The notes under the pieces are model-generated. The model had not been told where the DNA came from. It searched no databases and saw nothing but the letters and a program-made list of their open reading frames with translations. Of a stretch of DNA of 64,000 nucleotides, positions 9,526-22,959 are shown piece after piece. How positions within the stretch are numbered: the first letter of the stretch is position 1; each line of letters starts with the position of its first letter. The stretch is from Cenococcum geophilum 1.58. Taxonomy: Eukaryota; Ascomycota; Dothideomycetes; Gloniales; Gloniaceae. The DNA lies in NCBI GenBank assembly GCA_001692895.1, contig KV748190.1, positions 1,451,645 to 1,515,644 on the forward strand. Reading direction: 5' to 3'. Both the position numbers and the translations under genes were made by a program.

Positions 9526-12500
9526 CGTGGAATAGTATAAGTTATTAGTATAGGTTACTACTAGCGGGTTACTAGTAGGTTATAAACCCTAGTTAAATGG
9601 ACCCCAGTTATAAATAGGCCTATTCTCTAATATATAAATAATCTGCTTAGCTAGTATAGAGTAACGGACTAGGTCTAGGAAGGGTGCTTTTTAAATTAAG
9701 CTTTATTGCTAGTATACGCCGTAGCCCTGCCTATAAGTTACTAGCATCGCTAGGTTGCGTTAGAGTGTGGCTTATATAGGATATTAATAAATTAAAACTT
9801 TACCCTATATATACGCCGCAGTTCTTATAGCAATTATTACTTATTCTTTAATCCCTTAGGACGTCCTCTACTCCGCTTTAATATAGGTTATATTTTAATA
9901 GCGGCGCTTACTTTTTACCTGCGCTTTAGCTATAAGGTTAGGGTATTCCGCTTACAGTACTCGTCTAGTAGTTATTAACAATTCTTAAGTTCTATCTCGT
10001 ATTTCTATTCGTTATACTTATTTAGCCATCCTAGCCATTTAATAAGGTACTATAGTTATCTAGTACGATCCTAGTAGGCGATAATTACTTCTACTTCCTA
10101 GCTGCCTTCCTTAAGCTCTTTTACTGCTAGGGGTTAAAACCTAGGGCGTGACCTGTAAGGCTCTAGTAAGGAGATATAGAAGACTAGGTAGAGCCGTACT
10201 ATAATAAGTAGAAGCTCTAGCTTATATACTTACTACCCTACGCGCTTTAGGATCTAAAACGGTCCTATAAACTTATAGTTAAGCTTTTTATAGGGACGTT
10301 TTATGCGGATGTTTTTAGAGGAGAGTAGGACTTATTTATTAACGGCGAAGTACTTAGCTAGGTAGTAATAATTGTAGTATTTTATCTAAAGCTTTTAGGC
10401 GTGTATTATTAACGCCGCCGCTACCTTATATATAAGGCGCAGGCGTTATAAATACGTTTCTATAAGTTGGATATTTGTTAATTTAGACCCCTTTCTACCT
10501 TACTAGGCGTCTTATACGCTATCTAGGACTCCGTCCGGGACGTTTAGTAGCTAGCTATAGGTAAGCTTAATAGGGGAATACTTTATTATGGTATGGACCT
10601 TAGAGTTATAGGTAAAGGCTACTTCTTTAAGTAGGGAGGCCTAATTAGACTGTTCCTAGTTTGTAAATATGCGTAGGTATACCTTAAGCTCCTAGTTCTA
10701 ACGCTTTATTTAACTATCTATCTATAGGTAGAATATAGTGCTAAGTTACGTTAAACGCGGAGATAGTAGTATATAGTGCTTTAGTACTCGCTTGTAAATA
10801 TACTACCCCTATTAAAGATAATATTATTTAGAGGCCCTGTTTATATAAAGATTCTAAATAAAGGTTTTATAAGTTGCGTAGTATTAATTATCTTATATAC
10901 TGGATAGTAGCGTATTAGTTTTATAAAACAGTCTATAAGGATAAGGATAGAGTTATACTTTACGCTATTAGAAGTCTTAGACTCTAGGAGATTTATAATA
11001 AAGTTAAGTAAATAATGCCATTAGGCTTAGGTGGGGACCTAGAGAGGCTATAGCTTACTATAGGGTTTATAGTGGCGCGATTTAGAGCGTTAGTAGATAT
11101 TATAATTATCTAGGTATTTACGGAGGTCCTAGGTAAGGCCGTTCTAAGTATACTTCTATATAATTACCTTAAAAGTATAGTTAAAGCTATAGTGGCCGCC
11201 TATAGGATCGTTATAATTCCGCTTAAGGATCTCCTATTATAGTAGTATATAATTTGGCACCTAGACCTTATTTTTTTACCTTAGGAGTCCTTAATTATTA
11301 AGGGTATAGTCCTTATTACTAGTAGGAACTTATTTCTAGGTTAACTAATTATATATAAAGCGTGTAAAGGTGTCCCTTTTTTATACTCTATAAATAAAAT
11401 TAACTAGTAATTTAGGGGGGTATTCTATAAACGCCGTTTTGGCTAAAGCAGCTACTACTACCTCTTATTATGGCACGAGACTCTGCATAAAGTTAGTGCT
11501 AGCGAAGTAACGTATAATACGTAGGTAACTTACTAGGTCGTTATAGGGGACTATAGCCTAGGCTAAGGGGTCTTCCCTAGGGTTAAGCGCTATTAGGTTA
11601 GTTAAAGTGGTCTTAAAAAGAATAGTAGGACGCTCTAGTCTGCTAGCGCTAAGTTTATAAGGGTTACTCGCATACTATACGTATACTACTCGCTAGTTTG
11701 GTATAGTAGCACCAGGGCCGCCTATAAGGCCTATAACCCGCAACTTTTACTGCAATGTAGGTAGTATAGCATTAAGGATTATCCTCTTACTACTATTTTT
11801 AAAGCCTTTAGTATAATCCGGGCGCTAGGATAGTATATTAGTAGGATTTACCTTACCTAGCTTATATTTAATCTTAAAATCGAACTTAGCTAGTTCCTTA
11901 GCGTACTAGGCCTAGTAAGTAGATAAGCTCTTAGTGGTTATAAAGTACCTAAGATTATTATAATTGTAAAGTATACGCGTTATATACGCGGCGTATTTAA
12001 GGTAATAGCGCCACGTCTTAAAGTATTGCATTATAGCGAGTAGTTCTTTATTATGCGTATTATACTATACTTCTAGGCTAGTAAGCTTCTAACTATAATA
12101 AGGAATTAGATGCTAGTAGAGTTAATCTCTTTACCCTAAAGGCTGCAGAAGTATACCGCTATAGGTATAGTCGGAAGCGTTAGTAATCACTATTAGGGGT
12201 AAATTAAGGTTAAAGTGGCGAAGTAGAGGAGCCTATATAAACGCAGCGCGTAGCTTACAGAACGCCTACTATATATTATTAGGCCAGGACCAAGGTTAAT
12301 ACTATTTAGTAGGCCCTTTTAACTTACGCTTCTTCTTCTTCTCCCTATTTAACGTTAGGTTATAATATACCTATACAAGATATATATATAGGGGGTATAC
12401 GGTATCTAAGTAGTTCCAGATAAATCACTTATAGAAGTTAGTAAAGCTAAGGAAGACCTAGATGTCCTTATAGGACTTAGGCTTAGGCTATTCCTTAATA

Positions 12501-12639
12501 GCTTTTACGCGGTTAGGGTCTATTATAATACCCCTAGGGGTAATAATAAAGCCTAGGAACTTAAAGTTCTTAGTATAAAAGATGCATTTTAATAGTTTAG
12601 CGTATAGGCCCTAAGTGCAGAGCTGTTATAGTACCTACT

Positions 12640-13060
12640 TAATATGCTTAACGTACTTATTCTTATTATTTAGGTAAACTATATAGATGGTATCTACTAG
12701 GGGTTTTAGAGCTTTATAAATATAGCTCTGGAAAGTTATAGGGGCATTAGTAAGACTAAAGGGCATTACTAGGTACTTAAAGTAAGCATAGCGTGTCTTA
12801 AATACGGTCTTCTATTTATCTCCTTTTTTAATGCGAATTCTATAGTATGCATTATAAAGATCTAACTTTATAAATATCTTTGCATGGCTAAGCCTATTAA
12901 AGAGTTTACTAACTAGCGGTAGGAAGTACCGATTTTTAATTATAATCTTATTTAGGCGTCTATAGTTAACGCATAGCTGTATTATACCGTCTACTTTTAG
13001 CACGAAGAGAATGGGCACTCTAGTAGGCGACTTACTAGGCCTAATCCAGCCCTTTTTAAG
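12640..13060 (-). pseudogene. Gypsy-1 copy A reverse transcriptase (fossil)
   Basis: On the minus strand 13018-12812 stays open for 68 codons and reads as the classic Ty3/Gypsy core: LCVNYRRLNKIIIKNRYFLP, then KIFIKLDLYNAYYRIRI. This is the palm and finger part of reverse transcriptase that precedes the catalytic box. The neighbouring stretches continue the domain but are broken. Confidence 0.85.
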
Positions 13061-13222
13061 AGTACTATCTAGGTACTCTTATAAAATCTACAACTCTTTC
13101 TATAAGAGGTTATAGAGGGGCATTTATAGTAACGTCTTACCTTCTTCTAAGTCGATCGTATAGTTATACTTAAAGTTCTACAATAGTATGCTTGCTAGCT
13201 TATTAGAGAAGATATTAATTTC

Positions 13223-13447
13223 TATAAGGTAAGGATGTGGATAGGGAGTCTAATAATAGAATAATAGGTGTATTGTATAGACAGAGACGAATCCTTAAGG
13301 GAAAAGGAGGAGTCTATATGCGAGGTAGAAAGGGTTTTCCCTAGGCATATACAGAGCACGTACCTTACGGGCGAGTCACCCCTAGGTTGCCCTAGGGTCG
13401 CCCATACCTTACGGCTATATAACTATCTACTTAGGTTTCACCTAATA
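13223..13447 (-). repeat. Gypsy-1 copy B 3' LTR
   Basis: 225 bp, same ends as the other three LTRs of the family. It is followed on the inner side by the polypurine tract (C-run at 13451-13461). Confidence 0.85.
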
Positions 13448-16400
13448 ATGCCCCCCCCCCTTTAAAAAGGGTCGTTCCTGACCCTTTATATACTTAAGCC
13501 TTAATAAAACCCTATAAAAAACCTTAGTAAGGAAAAAATTTGGAGGGGAAAGAGTGTTTTAATTTTTTGTATAGAGGGACAGGTAGTACACATGCGCGGC
13601 GCGAAGATATTAAGGAACTTTAACCGGCGGTTAAAGTTGTCTAATTAGTTAGATTTACCTTGCTAAGACTCCCCCATATTTAACCAAGCTAGTAGCGATT
13701 TTATATACCCGGTATAGAAAATCCTAATTAGTCTATTTAATAGGTAGAGCTAGTGGAGCTTAATGCTGTCGCCTAAATTTAGTAGACCAGAAATATTCCA
13801 AAGCTCGCTTATATAGGCAGGTCGCTAATACCTTACGGGTAGGTTATAGGTTATTCGCATACAGCCAGATTTGTGGATAGTAAGGCTATATACCTATTAA
13901 ATCCGCTGCTAACCCTACTTTAGCCTTACGCTATACCGGCGTAGCGCTGTATATACTTCGCGGGTAAGTTATAGGTTATTTATATATAGCCAAATTAGGA
14001 CGGTAAGGCTATATACCTATTAAACCTACTACTAACCTATGTTTTAGCCTTATACGTTATCTACGTAGCATATATATAGAATAATATATAAGTTGTTAGG
14101 ATAGGTTACTACTGGCGGGTTACTAGTAGGTTATAGACCCTAGTTAAATAGACCCCAGTTATAGACGGGCCTATTCTCTAACATATAAATAATCTGCTTA
14201 GCTAGTATAGAGTAACGGACTAGGTCTAGGAAGGGTGCTTTTTAAATTAAGGTTGTAGTTCTTATAGCAATTGTTACTTGTTCTTTAATCCCTTAGGATA
14301 TCCTTTACTCCGCTTTAATATAGGTTATATTTTAACAGCGGCGCTTACTTTTTGCCTGCGCTTTGGCTATAAGGCTAGGGTGTCCCGCTTATAGTACTTA
14401 TCTAGTAGTTATTAACAATTCTTAAGTTCTATCTTATATTTCTATTTATTATACTTATTTAACCATCCTAGCTATTTAATAAGGTACTATAGTTGTCTAG
14501 CACAATCCTAATAGGCGATAATTGCTTCTACTTCCTAGCTGCCTTCCTTAAGCTCTTCTACTACTAGGGGTTAAAACCTAGGGCGTAACCTATAAGGCTC
14601 TAGTAGGGAGATATAGAAGACTAGGTGGAGCCGTACTATAGTAGGTGGGAGCTCTAGCTTATATACTTACTACCCTACACGCTCTAGGATCTAAAACGGT
14701 CCTATAAACTTATAGTTAAGCTTTTTATAGGGACGTTTTGTGCGGATATTCTTAGAGAAGAGCAGGACTCGTTTACTAACGGCGAAGTACTTAGCTGGGT
14801 AGTGACGATTATAGTATTTTACCTAAAGCTTTTAGGCATATATTATCGACGCCGCCGCTACCTTATATATAAGGCGTAGGCGTTATAGGTATATCTCTGC
14901 GAGTTAGATATTTATTAACTTAAACCCCTCCCCACCTTGCCGGGCGTCTTAAACGCTATCCGGGACTCCGTTTGGGATATTTAGTAGCTAGCTATAGGCA
15001 AGCTTAATAGGGGAACGCTTCGTTATAGCATAGACCTTAAAGTTATAAGCAAAGGCTGCTTCTTTAAGTAGGGAGGCCTAATTAGACTATTCCTAGTTTA
15101 TAAATATACATAGGTATACCTTAAGCTCCTAGTTCTAACGCTCCATCTAACTATCTATCTACGGGTAAAATACGGTGCTAAGTTTACGTTAAACGCGGAG
15201 ATAGTAGTATATAGTACTCTAGTACTCGCTTATAAATATACTACCCCTATTAGAGACAATATTATCTAGAGGCCCTATTTACGCAAAGACTCTAAATAAG
15301 AGTTCTATAAGTTGCGTAGTATTAATTATCTTACGCACTAGATAGTAGCGTACTAGCTTTATAAAACAGTCTATAAGAATAAGGACAGAGTTATACTCTA
15401 TACTATTAGGAGTCTTAAACTCTAGGAGATCTATAATAAAGTTAAGTAAATAATGCCGCTAGGCTTAGGTGGGGACCTAGAGAGGCTGCAACTCACTATA
15501 GGGTTTATAACGGCGCGATTTAGAGCGTTAGCAGGCATTATAATTATCCAGGTATTTACGGAGGTCCTAGGTAAGGCCGTTCTAAGTATACTTTTACGCG
15601 ATTACCTTAAAAGTATAATTAAAACCATAGTAGCCGCCTATAGGATCGTTATAATTCCGCTTAAGGATCTCCTATTACAGTAGTATACAATTCGGCACCC
15701 AGACCTTGTTATTTTACCTTAAAAGTCCTTAATTATTAAGGGTATAGTCCTTATTACTAGTAGGAACTCGTTCCTAAGTTAACTAATTACATATAAAGCG
15801 TATAAAGGCGTCCCTTTTTTATACTCCACGAATAAAATTAACTAGTAATTTAGGGGGGTATTCCGTAAACGCCGTTTCAGCTAAAGCAGCTACTATTACC
15901 TCTTGCCGTGGCATAAGACTCTGCGTAAAGTCGGTGCTAGTAAAGTAACGTATAATACGTAGGTAACTTACTAGGTTATTACGGGGGACTATAGCCTAAG
16001 CTAAGGAGTCTTCCCTAGGGTTAAGCGCCATTAGGCCAGTTAAAGTAGTCTTAGAGAGAATAGTAGGACGCTCTAGTCCGCCGGCGCTAAGTTTATAAGG
16101 GTCGCTCGTATACTACACGTATACTACTTACTAGTTTAGTATAGTAGCACTAAGGCCGCCTACAAGGCCTATAACCCGCAACTTTTACTGCAATATAGGC
16201 AGCATAGCATTAAGGAGTATCCTCTTACTACCATTTTTAAAGCCTTTAGTATAATCCGGGCGCCAGGATAGTATATTAGCGGGATTTGCTTTACCTAGCT
16301 TATATTTAATCTTAAAATTAAACTTAGCTAGTTCCTTAGCGTACTAGGCCTAATAAGTAGATAAGCTCTTAGTGGTTATAAAGTACCTAAGATTATTATA

Positions 16401-16959
16401 ATTATAGAGCACGCGCGTTATATGCGCGGCGTATTTAAGGTAATAGCGCCACGTCTTAAAGCATTACACTATAGCGAGTAGTTCTTTATTATGCGTATTA
16501 TACCGTACTTCTAGGCTAGTAAGCTTCTAACTGCAATAAGCAATTAGGTACCAGTAGAGTTAATCCCCCTACCCTAAAGGCTGCAGAAGTATACCGCCAT
16601 AGGCATAATTAAAAGCGTTAGTAATCACTATTAGGGGTAGATTAGGGTTAAAGTGGCGAAGTAGAGGAGCCTATATAAACGCAGCGCGTAGCTTACGAAA
16701 CGCCTACTACGCGTTATCGGGCTAGGACCAAGTTTAGTACCATTTAGTAGGCCCTTTTAACTTACGCTTCTTCTTCTTCTCCCCATCTAATGTTAGGTCG
16801 CGATATGCCTATATAAGATATATATGCAGGGGGTATACAGTATCTAAGTAGTTCCAGATAAATCGCCTATAGAAGTTAGCAAAGCTAAGGAAGACCTAGA
16901 TGTCCCTATAGAACTTAGGCTTAGGCCATTCCTTAATAGCTTTTACGCGGTTAAAGTCC

Positions 16960-17480
16960 ATTATAATACCCCTAGGGGTAATAATAAAACCTAGGAACTT
17001 AACGTTCTTAGTATAAAAGATATATTTTAATAGTTTAGTGTATAGGCCCTAGGCGCGGAGCTATCGCAGTATTTGCTTAACGTACTTAAGGTACTTATCC
17101 TCGTCATTTAAGTAAATAAGAATATTATCTAGGTAAACCATATAAATAGTATCCACTAGGGTTCCTAGAGCTTTATAAATATAGCTCTAGAACATTATAG
17201 GGGCGTTAGTAAGACTAAAGGACATCACTAAGTACTTAAAGTAACTATAGCGTATCTTAAATACGGTCTTCCATTTATCTCCCTTTTTAATATAAATCTT
17301 ATAGTACGCATTACGAAGATCCAGCTTTATAAATATCTTCGCATAGCTAAGCCTATTAAAGAGTTCGCCAACTAGCAGTAGGGGGTACCAATTTTTAATC
17401 GTAATCTTATTTAAGCGTCTATAGTGGACGCATAACTACATTATACCATCTACTTTCGGCACAAAGAGGATAGGCGCTCT
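16960..17480 (-). pseudogene. Gypsy-1 copy B reverse transcriptase (fossil)
   Basis: This is the counterpart of 12640-13060 with high similarity in the same order. The order of blocks around it (protease side at 17700-18100, RNase H and integrase toward 14300) fits Ty3/Gypsy. It is broken. Compared with copy A it keeps an extra segment at about 17095-17130, and A carries about 125 bp near 9700-9820 that B lacks, so the two copies come from slightly different subfamilies. Confidence 0.8.
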
Positions 17481-18448
17481 AGTAGGCGACTTACTAGGCC
17501 TAATCCAGCCCTTTTTAAGAGCACTATCTAGGTACTCTTATAAGATCTACAACTCTTTCTATAAGAGGTTATAGAGGGGCATTTATAGTAACGTCTTACC
17601 TTCTTCTAAGTCGATCGCATAGTCGTACTTAGAGTTCTACGGTAGCATACTTACTAGCTTATTAAAGAAGATATTAATTTCCTCCTTATATATATCTAGC
17701 AGGCCAGGGGCCACAGAGGTTAAAGTAACTATTACGTAGTAGTGTGCTTCCGGAAGCTAGTAAAGAGAAGGGTATAGCCGATATACGTTTTGCAGGTATA
17801 CTCGCACTAAGAGTGTATACAGCTCTACTATAGTATACTTAATAGTTTCGGGGTTTTAATTACCTCCCCCTTATATATAGGTGATCTGCGCTAGCACCGG
17901 AGGGTCTCTACAGGTACTCGCTGCCAGTGACGGTAGGTCCTCTACTGTGTTTATAACCGGTATCTCTACGTCTAAAGGGTCTACATGGGTACTTACTGCC
18001 AGTAATAACAGGTCCTCTATTATATTTATAATTGGCGTAGAGAAGGAGTCTTCTGGCCATAGCGAATAGACTATTTCGCCAGCCTTAATATCTGCTAGAA
18101 AAGCGTTAAGGGTGACTATCTAGAGGCGTCTAGGGTCTAAAGTACCCTAGATAAACTGTCTAGAATAGAAGCTAATTAATAGATCTGCTTCCGCAAGCCA
18201 ATCCTATCTAAAAACTATATTATAACCATTAAATAAGCCGCCCTAAAAGGTCTGCGGGCTAATAGTGTAAGGGGTACCCTAGGAGTCGCTAGTAGTAACC
18301 GTTAGATTATAAGCATCCCAGATTATTATCTAGTTACTATTAAGGAAATGTATAATAGGTTTATGTAAACGTAGCGCGTAGTATATAGGCAGGTTAAACC
18401 TATGGACGACATCTTAATTAATAAAGTTAATTTGGCACCCATTATTAT

Positions 18449-20590
18449 TTTTTATTTTTTATTTTTTTTTAGTCCGTTGTATTATATTACGTACAATACT
18501 GCGCATGTAGCCTCGGGGCTATGGCGCTATAGTTCTATATATATAAATCCTTTCTAGGCAGCTTAATATATACTAGTAGCTATGTCCTAATAGTTTATAA
18601 ACCCTTAGGGGTTTATAGCTCCTTAGTAAAATACTAAGTTACTATAACTACTAGGGAATAAGAAAACGGTAGGAAAAACCATAGGAAATCCTAATACCTA
18701 TCCCTATCCTTTTGCAATTTATTTCTGTCCTTTTACTCTCTACTATCCTTTTACTAGGAGCCTAGTAGGAGTTACCTCCTTCTAAAATCCTATTTATTTT
18801 ATCTCTTCTTCCACAGAACCTTTTACGCTAGTACTATACATATACTAGTTTAGCTGCTCTAAGATTCTTATAGTCTTTACTATTAGCAAAGTGTTTTTCC
18901 TTATAATTAATGTAAAGGGGAGTAGTGTACTCGCAAGGCCTACCTAATATTAAACAGATAGGACAGCAGTAGTCTTTAGATAAATATACAGCCGCATAGA
19001 ATCTACAGGCTCTAGTAGAGCATCTATCTCCTATATAGCCAAATTTTTGGCAGCTAGTGCACTGCGTAGTAAGAGAGACTTTAAGGTATTTTACTACCTT
19101 AGTGGCTGTACCTGCAATTAATATCTCTTTTTACTTAAGGATTTCTTGTCTTTTTTCTTCGTTCTCTATAGTAAAAACTATAGAGCCAAATCTGGTCTGT
19201 AGATTATGTCTTTTTTCGCTAAATGAGATCCATCTAGGTAGTCCTTATATCCTTATAGGATTAAAGGTCTTAATCTCTTCTTTTAGAAGCTTAGAGCCCC
19301 CTTCTCCTAGAAAAGGTAGGGTAGGAACCCCATAGGCTATAATTTGAACCCATGGTTCTAGTTTTTGTTCTCTTTAAAAGGTAAAGCAGTTATACTAGAT
19401 CTCCTTATATTTGACTAGGAAATCTGCATTATACTCTTCTGTAGTCGTAAGGAGAATATTTTATTTTCCTTTAGTTCTAGTTATAGACGCTAGAACTAGC
19501 TTTTTTACTTATAGTTTTAATACAAATAGTTAATTGACTTTATTTCGTATAGAGAAGGTATCTAGAGGTTAGTCCTTTTTGTCTGTAATTAGGACTAGCT
19601 TCCTTTCTTATAGCTGCTTTTTCTTACTTCTAGTAGAAGTAGAACCCCTACTAGAAGGAGAAGGGGCAGAAGGTAGTGGTGGTAATAATAAGGAGGGTAG
19701 GGAGGATAAAGAAGAAGGAGGGAGGTCCTTCTTTAGTCTCTCTGCGTAAGTATTTTTAGTAGAAGCTACCTCCTTACGGAGAGCTCTTACTTCTTCTACT
19801 AGTCCTTCTAGGACCTCTTTTGCCTTTTTTTTTTCTTCTTTTTCTATAAAGGGGTTTTTTCCCATTAGGATATTTTATGTATAGTCTACTAGCTATCTAA
19901 CTTATTCTTCTTATTCTTCTCCTTCTAGCCCTCTATAGGCCTAGACTAGGCTTCTTAAAGCCTTATATAGATGTTCCTCCGGAGAAAGGGAAGAGGGAGG
20001 TATACTAGGTATACTATCCATAGTAGTTATTAGTTTTATTATCTTTTTTGCAGGTTTTTGGTTTTCTTTTTTAGGAGAAGACTAAGGATGTCCTCTTTTT
20101 TCTCCTGTCCTAAACGGGCCAGGAGAAGAAGAAGGGGGAAAAAAGTAGATGTAGAATCTTCATCACTTATTTCTATAGGAGGTTTTTTTTTAGACCTATT
20201 AGGCCTTGGCATTTTATATCTTATAGGGGGGTTTCTAGTTTTTACTATCTTTATACCCTTTCTCCTTACTAATCCTACTAGAAGATTTCTGGGGAGATTA
20301 GGCTAAAAGGTAGTAGAAAGACTAGCCCCTATTAGTATTCGTAGTAGTAGTTATAGTTTTAGTGTTCCTGTCCGTGCCTCGCTTATAAGCTAGGACTACC
20401 CCTAGGAAGAATTTTCTGCTAGGGGAAAGGGGGTAAAACGACAAATAAATCCACCTCTAGCTCGCTAGGCAGTGAAAATTAGGTCTTAAAAGTTAGGAAA
20501 TCGATTGTTTTTAATAGTAAGATGGGTATGCGTAAGTTTTGAAGTGCGGCGCCACCTTTTAGTAAGGTTGCATATGTGGTAAATAGTTAT
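18449..20590 (-). mobile_element. Non-autonomous LINE carrying only ORF1
   Basis: A 2,142-bp insertion in Gypsy-1 copy B, flanked by the 12-bp duplication ACCCATTATTAT (18437-18448 and 20591-20602). Copy A is uninterrupted at the same place (22955-22975). The left end is a run of T (18449-18470), the complement of a poly-A tail, so the element runs on the minus strand from 20590 to 18449. It has about 380 bp of 5' leader, a gag-like ORF1 (20212 to about 18640), then about 190 bp of 3' region and the tail. No endonuclease or reverse transcriptase is present, although insertion was clearly by target-primed reverse transcription. It must have been mobilised by a related full-length LINE. RIP is lighter than in the host element. 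Confidence 0.85.
18640..20212 (-). pseudogene. LINE ORF1, gag-like protein with zinc knuckles
   Basis: The family protein is an RNA-binding nucleocapsid-like chaperone of Tad1-type LINEs. Translation from ATG at 20212 gives MPRPNRSKKKPP followed by an acidic, disordered stretch, open for 57 codons to a stop at about 20041-20039. A second open block at 19865-19608 (85 codons) is a lysine/glutamate-rich coiled coil (KEEKKKAKEVLEGLVEEV) and then a serine/proline-rich linker. Next come ITRTKGK near 19480 and TTTEEYNADFLVKYKEI near 19420, which match fungal LINE gag proteins, and cysteine clusters CTSCQKFGYIGDRC and CCPIC at about 19060-18950 with a following HFANSKDYKNL. About ten stops interrupt the frame, mostly of RIP type. 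ORF2 should follow but is absent. Confidence 0.82.
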
Positions 20591-21968
20591 ACCCATTATT
20601 ATATAAGGCACGTAGGCGGACTTCGCCCTAGGGCGTATCTATTACAATATATACCACAATACGTTTCTTCTCTCCCTCTATATTAGGCCCTAGTTACAGT
20701 TAAAAAAGATACGCTACTAGGGCTTTAGGTTTTCCAAAGCCTAAGCTAACTTCTCTTTATTAGCCTACTTCTAGTGTTCCTTACGGTGGCCACCTACGGT
20801 CCTTTAACTTACCTACGTAGCACTGGCGTCTAGGGGGTCCCCTAAGCCATCCAGCTTTTAGGTAGTCTCCCTAGGAGTTTACTTAAAAAAGCGTTGCCCT
20901 TTTTAGGTTCTATTCCCTAAGCCTAACTCTATAAAGCCTATACTACGACCGCGCTTTATACGCGATAATTTGCCGCTACTACTTACGCGATCTTCCGTAA
21001 GCTTTATAATATTAAGCAATTACTCTATACAGCAGATTTTATTAAAGAGGTCTTTAGCGGTTTTCACCCATTAGGCGAAGTTTTGGCGGAAGAGCTCTGC
21101 TTATAGGTAGGCTAGGAAATATAAGAACTAAAAGTCTACCTATTATTTAGGATTAACAAAAGGGGTATATAAGAAGAGGTCCTCTAAGCTACGCATATAG
21201 GCTAGAAAAACGTTAAACCTCTAATTCTCCTTTATAACAGCTATATAGTACATTATAGCGTTATTAAAGCGTCTTACTATAGGGTTCCTAATCTAGTCTT
21301 AGACCATAGTCTTAAATTCGTCCTATAGTAAAGGACCCTTATCCTTAGTACCTAACCAGCAATAAACTAGTTAGGTAATTGTCTTCTCTTTTATAAAACC
21401 TTTAATAGCCCAGCGCGTGCGTCACTTACAGTCGTAGTCAGCGTCATTAACCTTAAATCGGTTCTTAACTGCGGCGATCTACCGGTTAAAATGCTATTAA
21501 GTAGTACCGCCAATATTGGGTAGTAACTTCTTAACTAGGGCGTTAAGATTTAATCGGCGTATGCGTTCGCTATATAACTTATACTCTTTACTAAAGAGGC
21601 GACAGGAGGGCTTTGTTAAATTAATAATGCTCTATAAGTTGGCTATTTTCTTAGCTAGCTTATCTAGCTCCTTTATATTAGCGGTATTAGGTAGGACGCT
21701 AGTAACCTTACTAAGCTCCTATTAAGCCTAGGTATATAAGTTAAACTAGTCTTTAGCGTTTATAGATGTCTAATCGTTTTAAGATTTAGAAAATGGCTTA
21801 GATGCTACTAATATGCTTCTAGCGGTTTCGTCTACACTAGATCCTAAGGCATTCTGCGGTTGTATTGCCAGCGTATTACCATCGGGTATAGGCGTTGGTT
21901 TTCTTTTTAAAGGCATTATAGAAAAATTAAACCGTCTATCCTCCTAAGGGGATTGGTAAGGATTTGAA

Positions 21969-22193
21969 TGTAAGGTAAGAATATAGATAGGGAGTTTAAT
22001 AATAGAATAATAGGTATATTATATAGACAGAGACGAATCCTTAAGGGAAAAGGAGGAGTCTGTGTGTAAGGTAGAAAGGGTTTTCCCTAAGCACGTGTAG
22101 AGCACGTGCCTTACGGGCGAGTTACCCCTAGGTTGCCCCAGGGTCGCCCATACCTTACGGCTATATAACTATCTACTTAGGTTTCACCTAATA
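21969..22193 (-). repeat. Gypsy-1 copy B 5' LTR
   Basis: 225 bp. The presumed primer-binding site lies just inside, at 21957-21966. It is not of the TGG tRNA-end type but is complementary to a stretch of this LTR at 22034-22043 (see findings). Confidence 0.85.
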
Positions 22194-22959
22194 ATTTCCT
22201 CCTTATATATATCTAGTAGGCTAGGGGCTACAGAGGTTAAAGTAACTATTATATAGTAGTGTGCTTCTAGGAGCTAGTAGAGAAAAAGGTATAGCTAATA
22301 TACATTTTATAGGTATACTTGCACTAAGAGTATATACAGCTCTACTATAGTATACTTAATAGTTTTAGGGTTTTAATTACCTCCCCCTTACGTATAGGTA
22401 ATCTGCGCCGGCACTAAAGGGTCTCTATAGGTACTCGCTGCTAGTAATAGCAGGTCCTCTACTATGTTTATAACTAGTATCTCTATATCTAGAGGGTTTA
22501 TATCGGTACTTACTACTAGTAATAATAGGTTCTCTATTATATTTATAACCGGCGTAGAAAAGAAGTCTTCTAGCTATAGCAAATAGACTATTTCGCTAGC
22601 CTTAATGTCTCCTAGGAAAGTATTAAGGGTAACTATCTAAAGGCATCTAGGGTCTAAAGTACCCTAAATAAACTATCTAAAACGGAAGCTAATTAATAGA
22701 TCTACTTCCGCGAGCCAATCCTATTTAAGAACTATATTATAACTATTAAATAAGCCGCCCTAAAAGGTCTACGGGCTAATAGTGCGAGAGGTACCCTAGG
22801 AGTCGCTAGTAGTAACTATTAGATTATAAGCATCCTAGATTATTATTTGGTTGCTATTAAGGAAACGTATAATAGGTTTATATAAACATAGCGCATAGCG
22901 TATAGGCAGGTTAAACCTATAAATAACGTTTTAATTAATAAGGTTAATTTGGCACCTAT

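Larger units (their letters stand above)
13223..22193 (-). mobile_element. Gypsy-1 copy B, nested in copy A
   Basis: Second minus-strand copy of the family. It is bounded by 225-bp LTRs (21969-22193 is the 5' LTR, 13223-13447 the 3' LTR) and the 5-bp duplication ATTTC (13218-13222 and 22194-22198). Copy A reads continuously across this point when compared with the uninterrupted internal sequence of B near 17680, which proves the nesting. Inside are gag (about 21915-20600), the region before reverse transcriptase (18440-17690), reverse transcriptase (about 17480-16960), RNase H and integrase, and the 3' region. A LINE (18449-20590) splits it. Without that LINE it is about 6.8 kb. Structurally whole, coding capacity broken in many places. 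Confidence 0.88.

Noticed and set aside
13268-13465. 65-codon plus-strand open stretch
   Set aside because: Lies within the Gypsy-1 copy B LTR and polypurine tract and recurs with different breaks in the other LTRs.
15453-15683. 76-codon plus-strand open stretch
   Set aside because: Reverse frame of the minus-strand Gypsy-1 pol; the same region in copy A is interrupted.
20058-20306. 82-codon plus-strand stretch with apparent membrane segments
   Set aside because: Antisense of LINE ORF1; the hydrophobic run is the complement of lysine-rich coding sequence.
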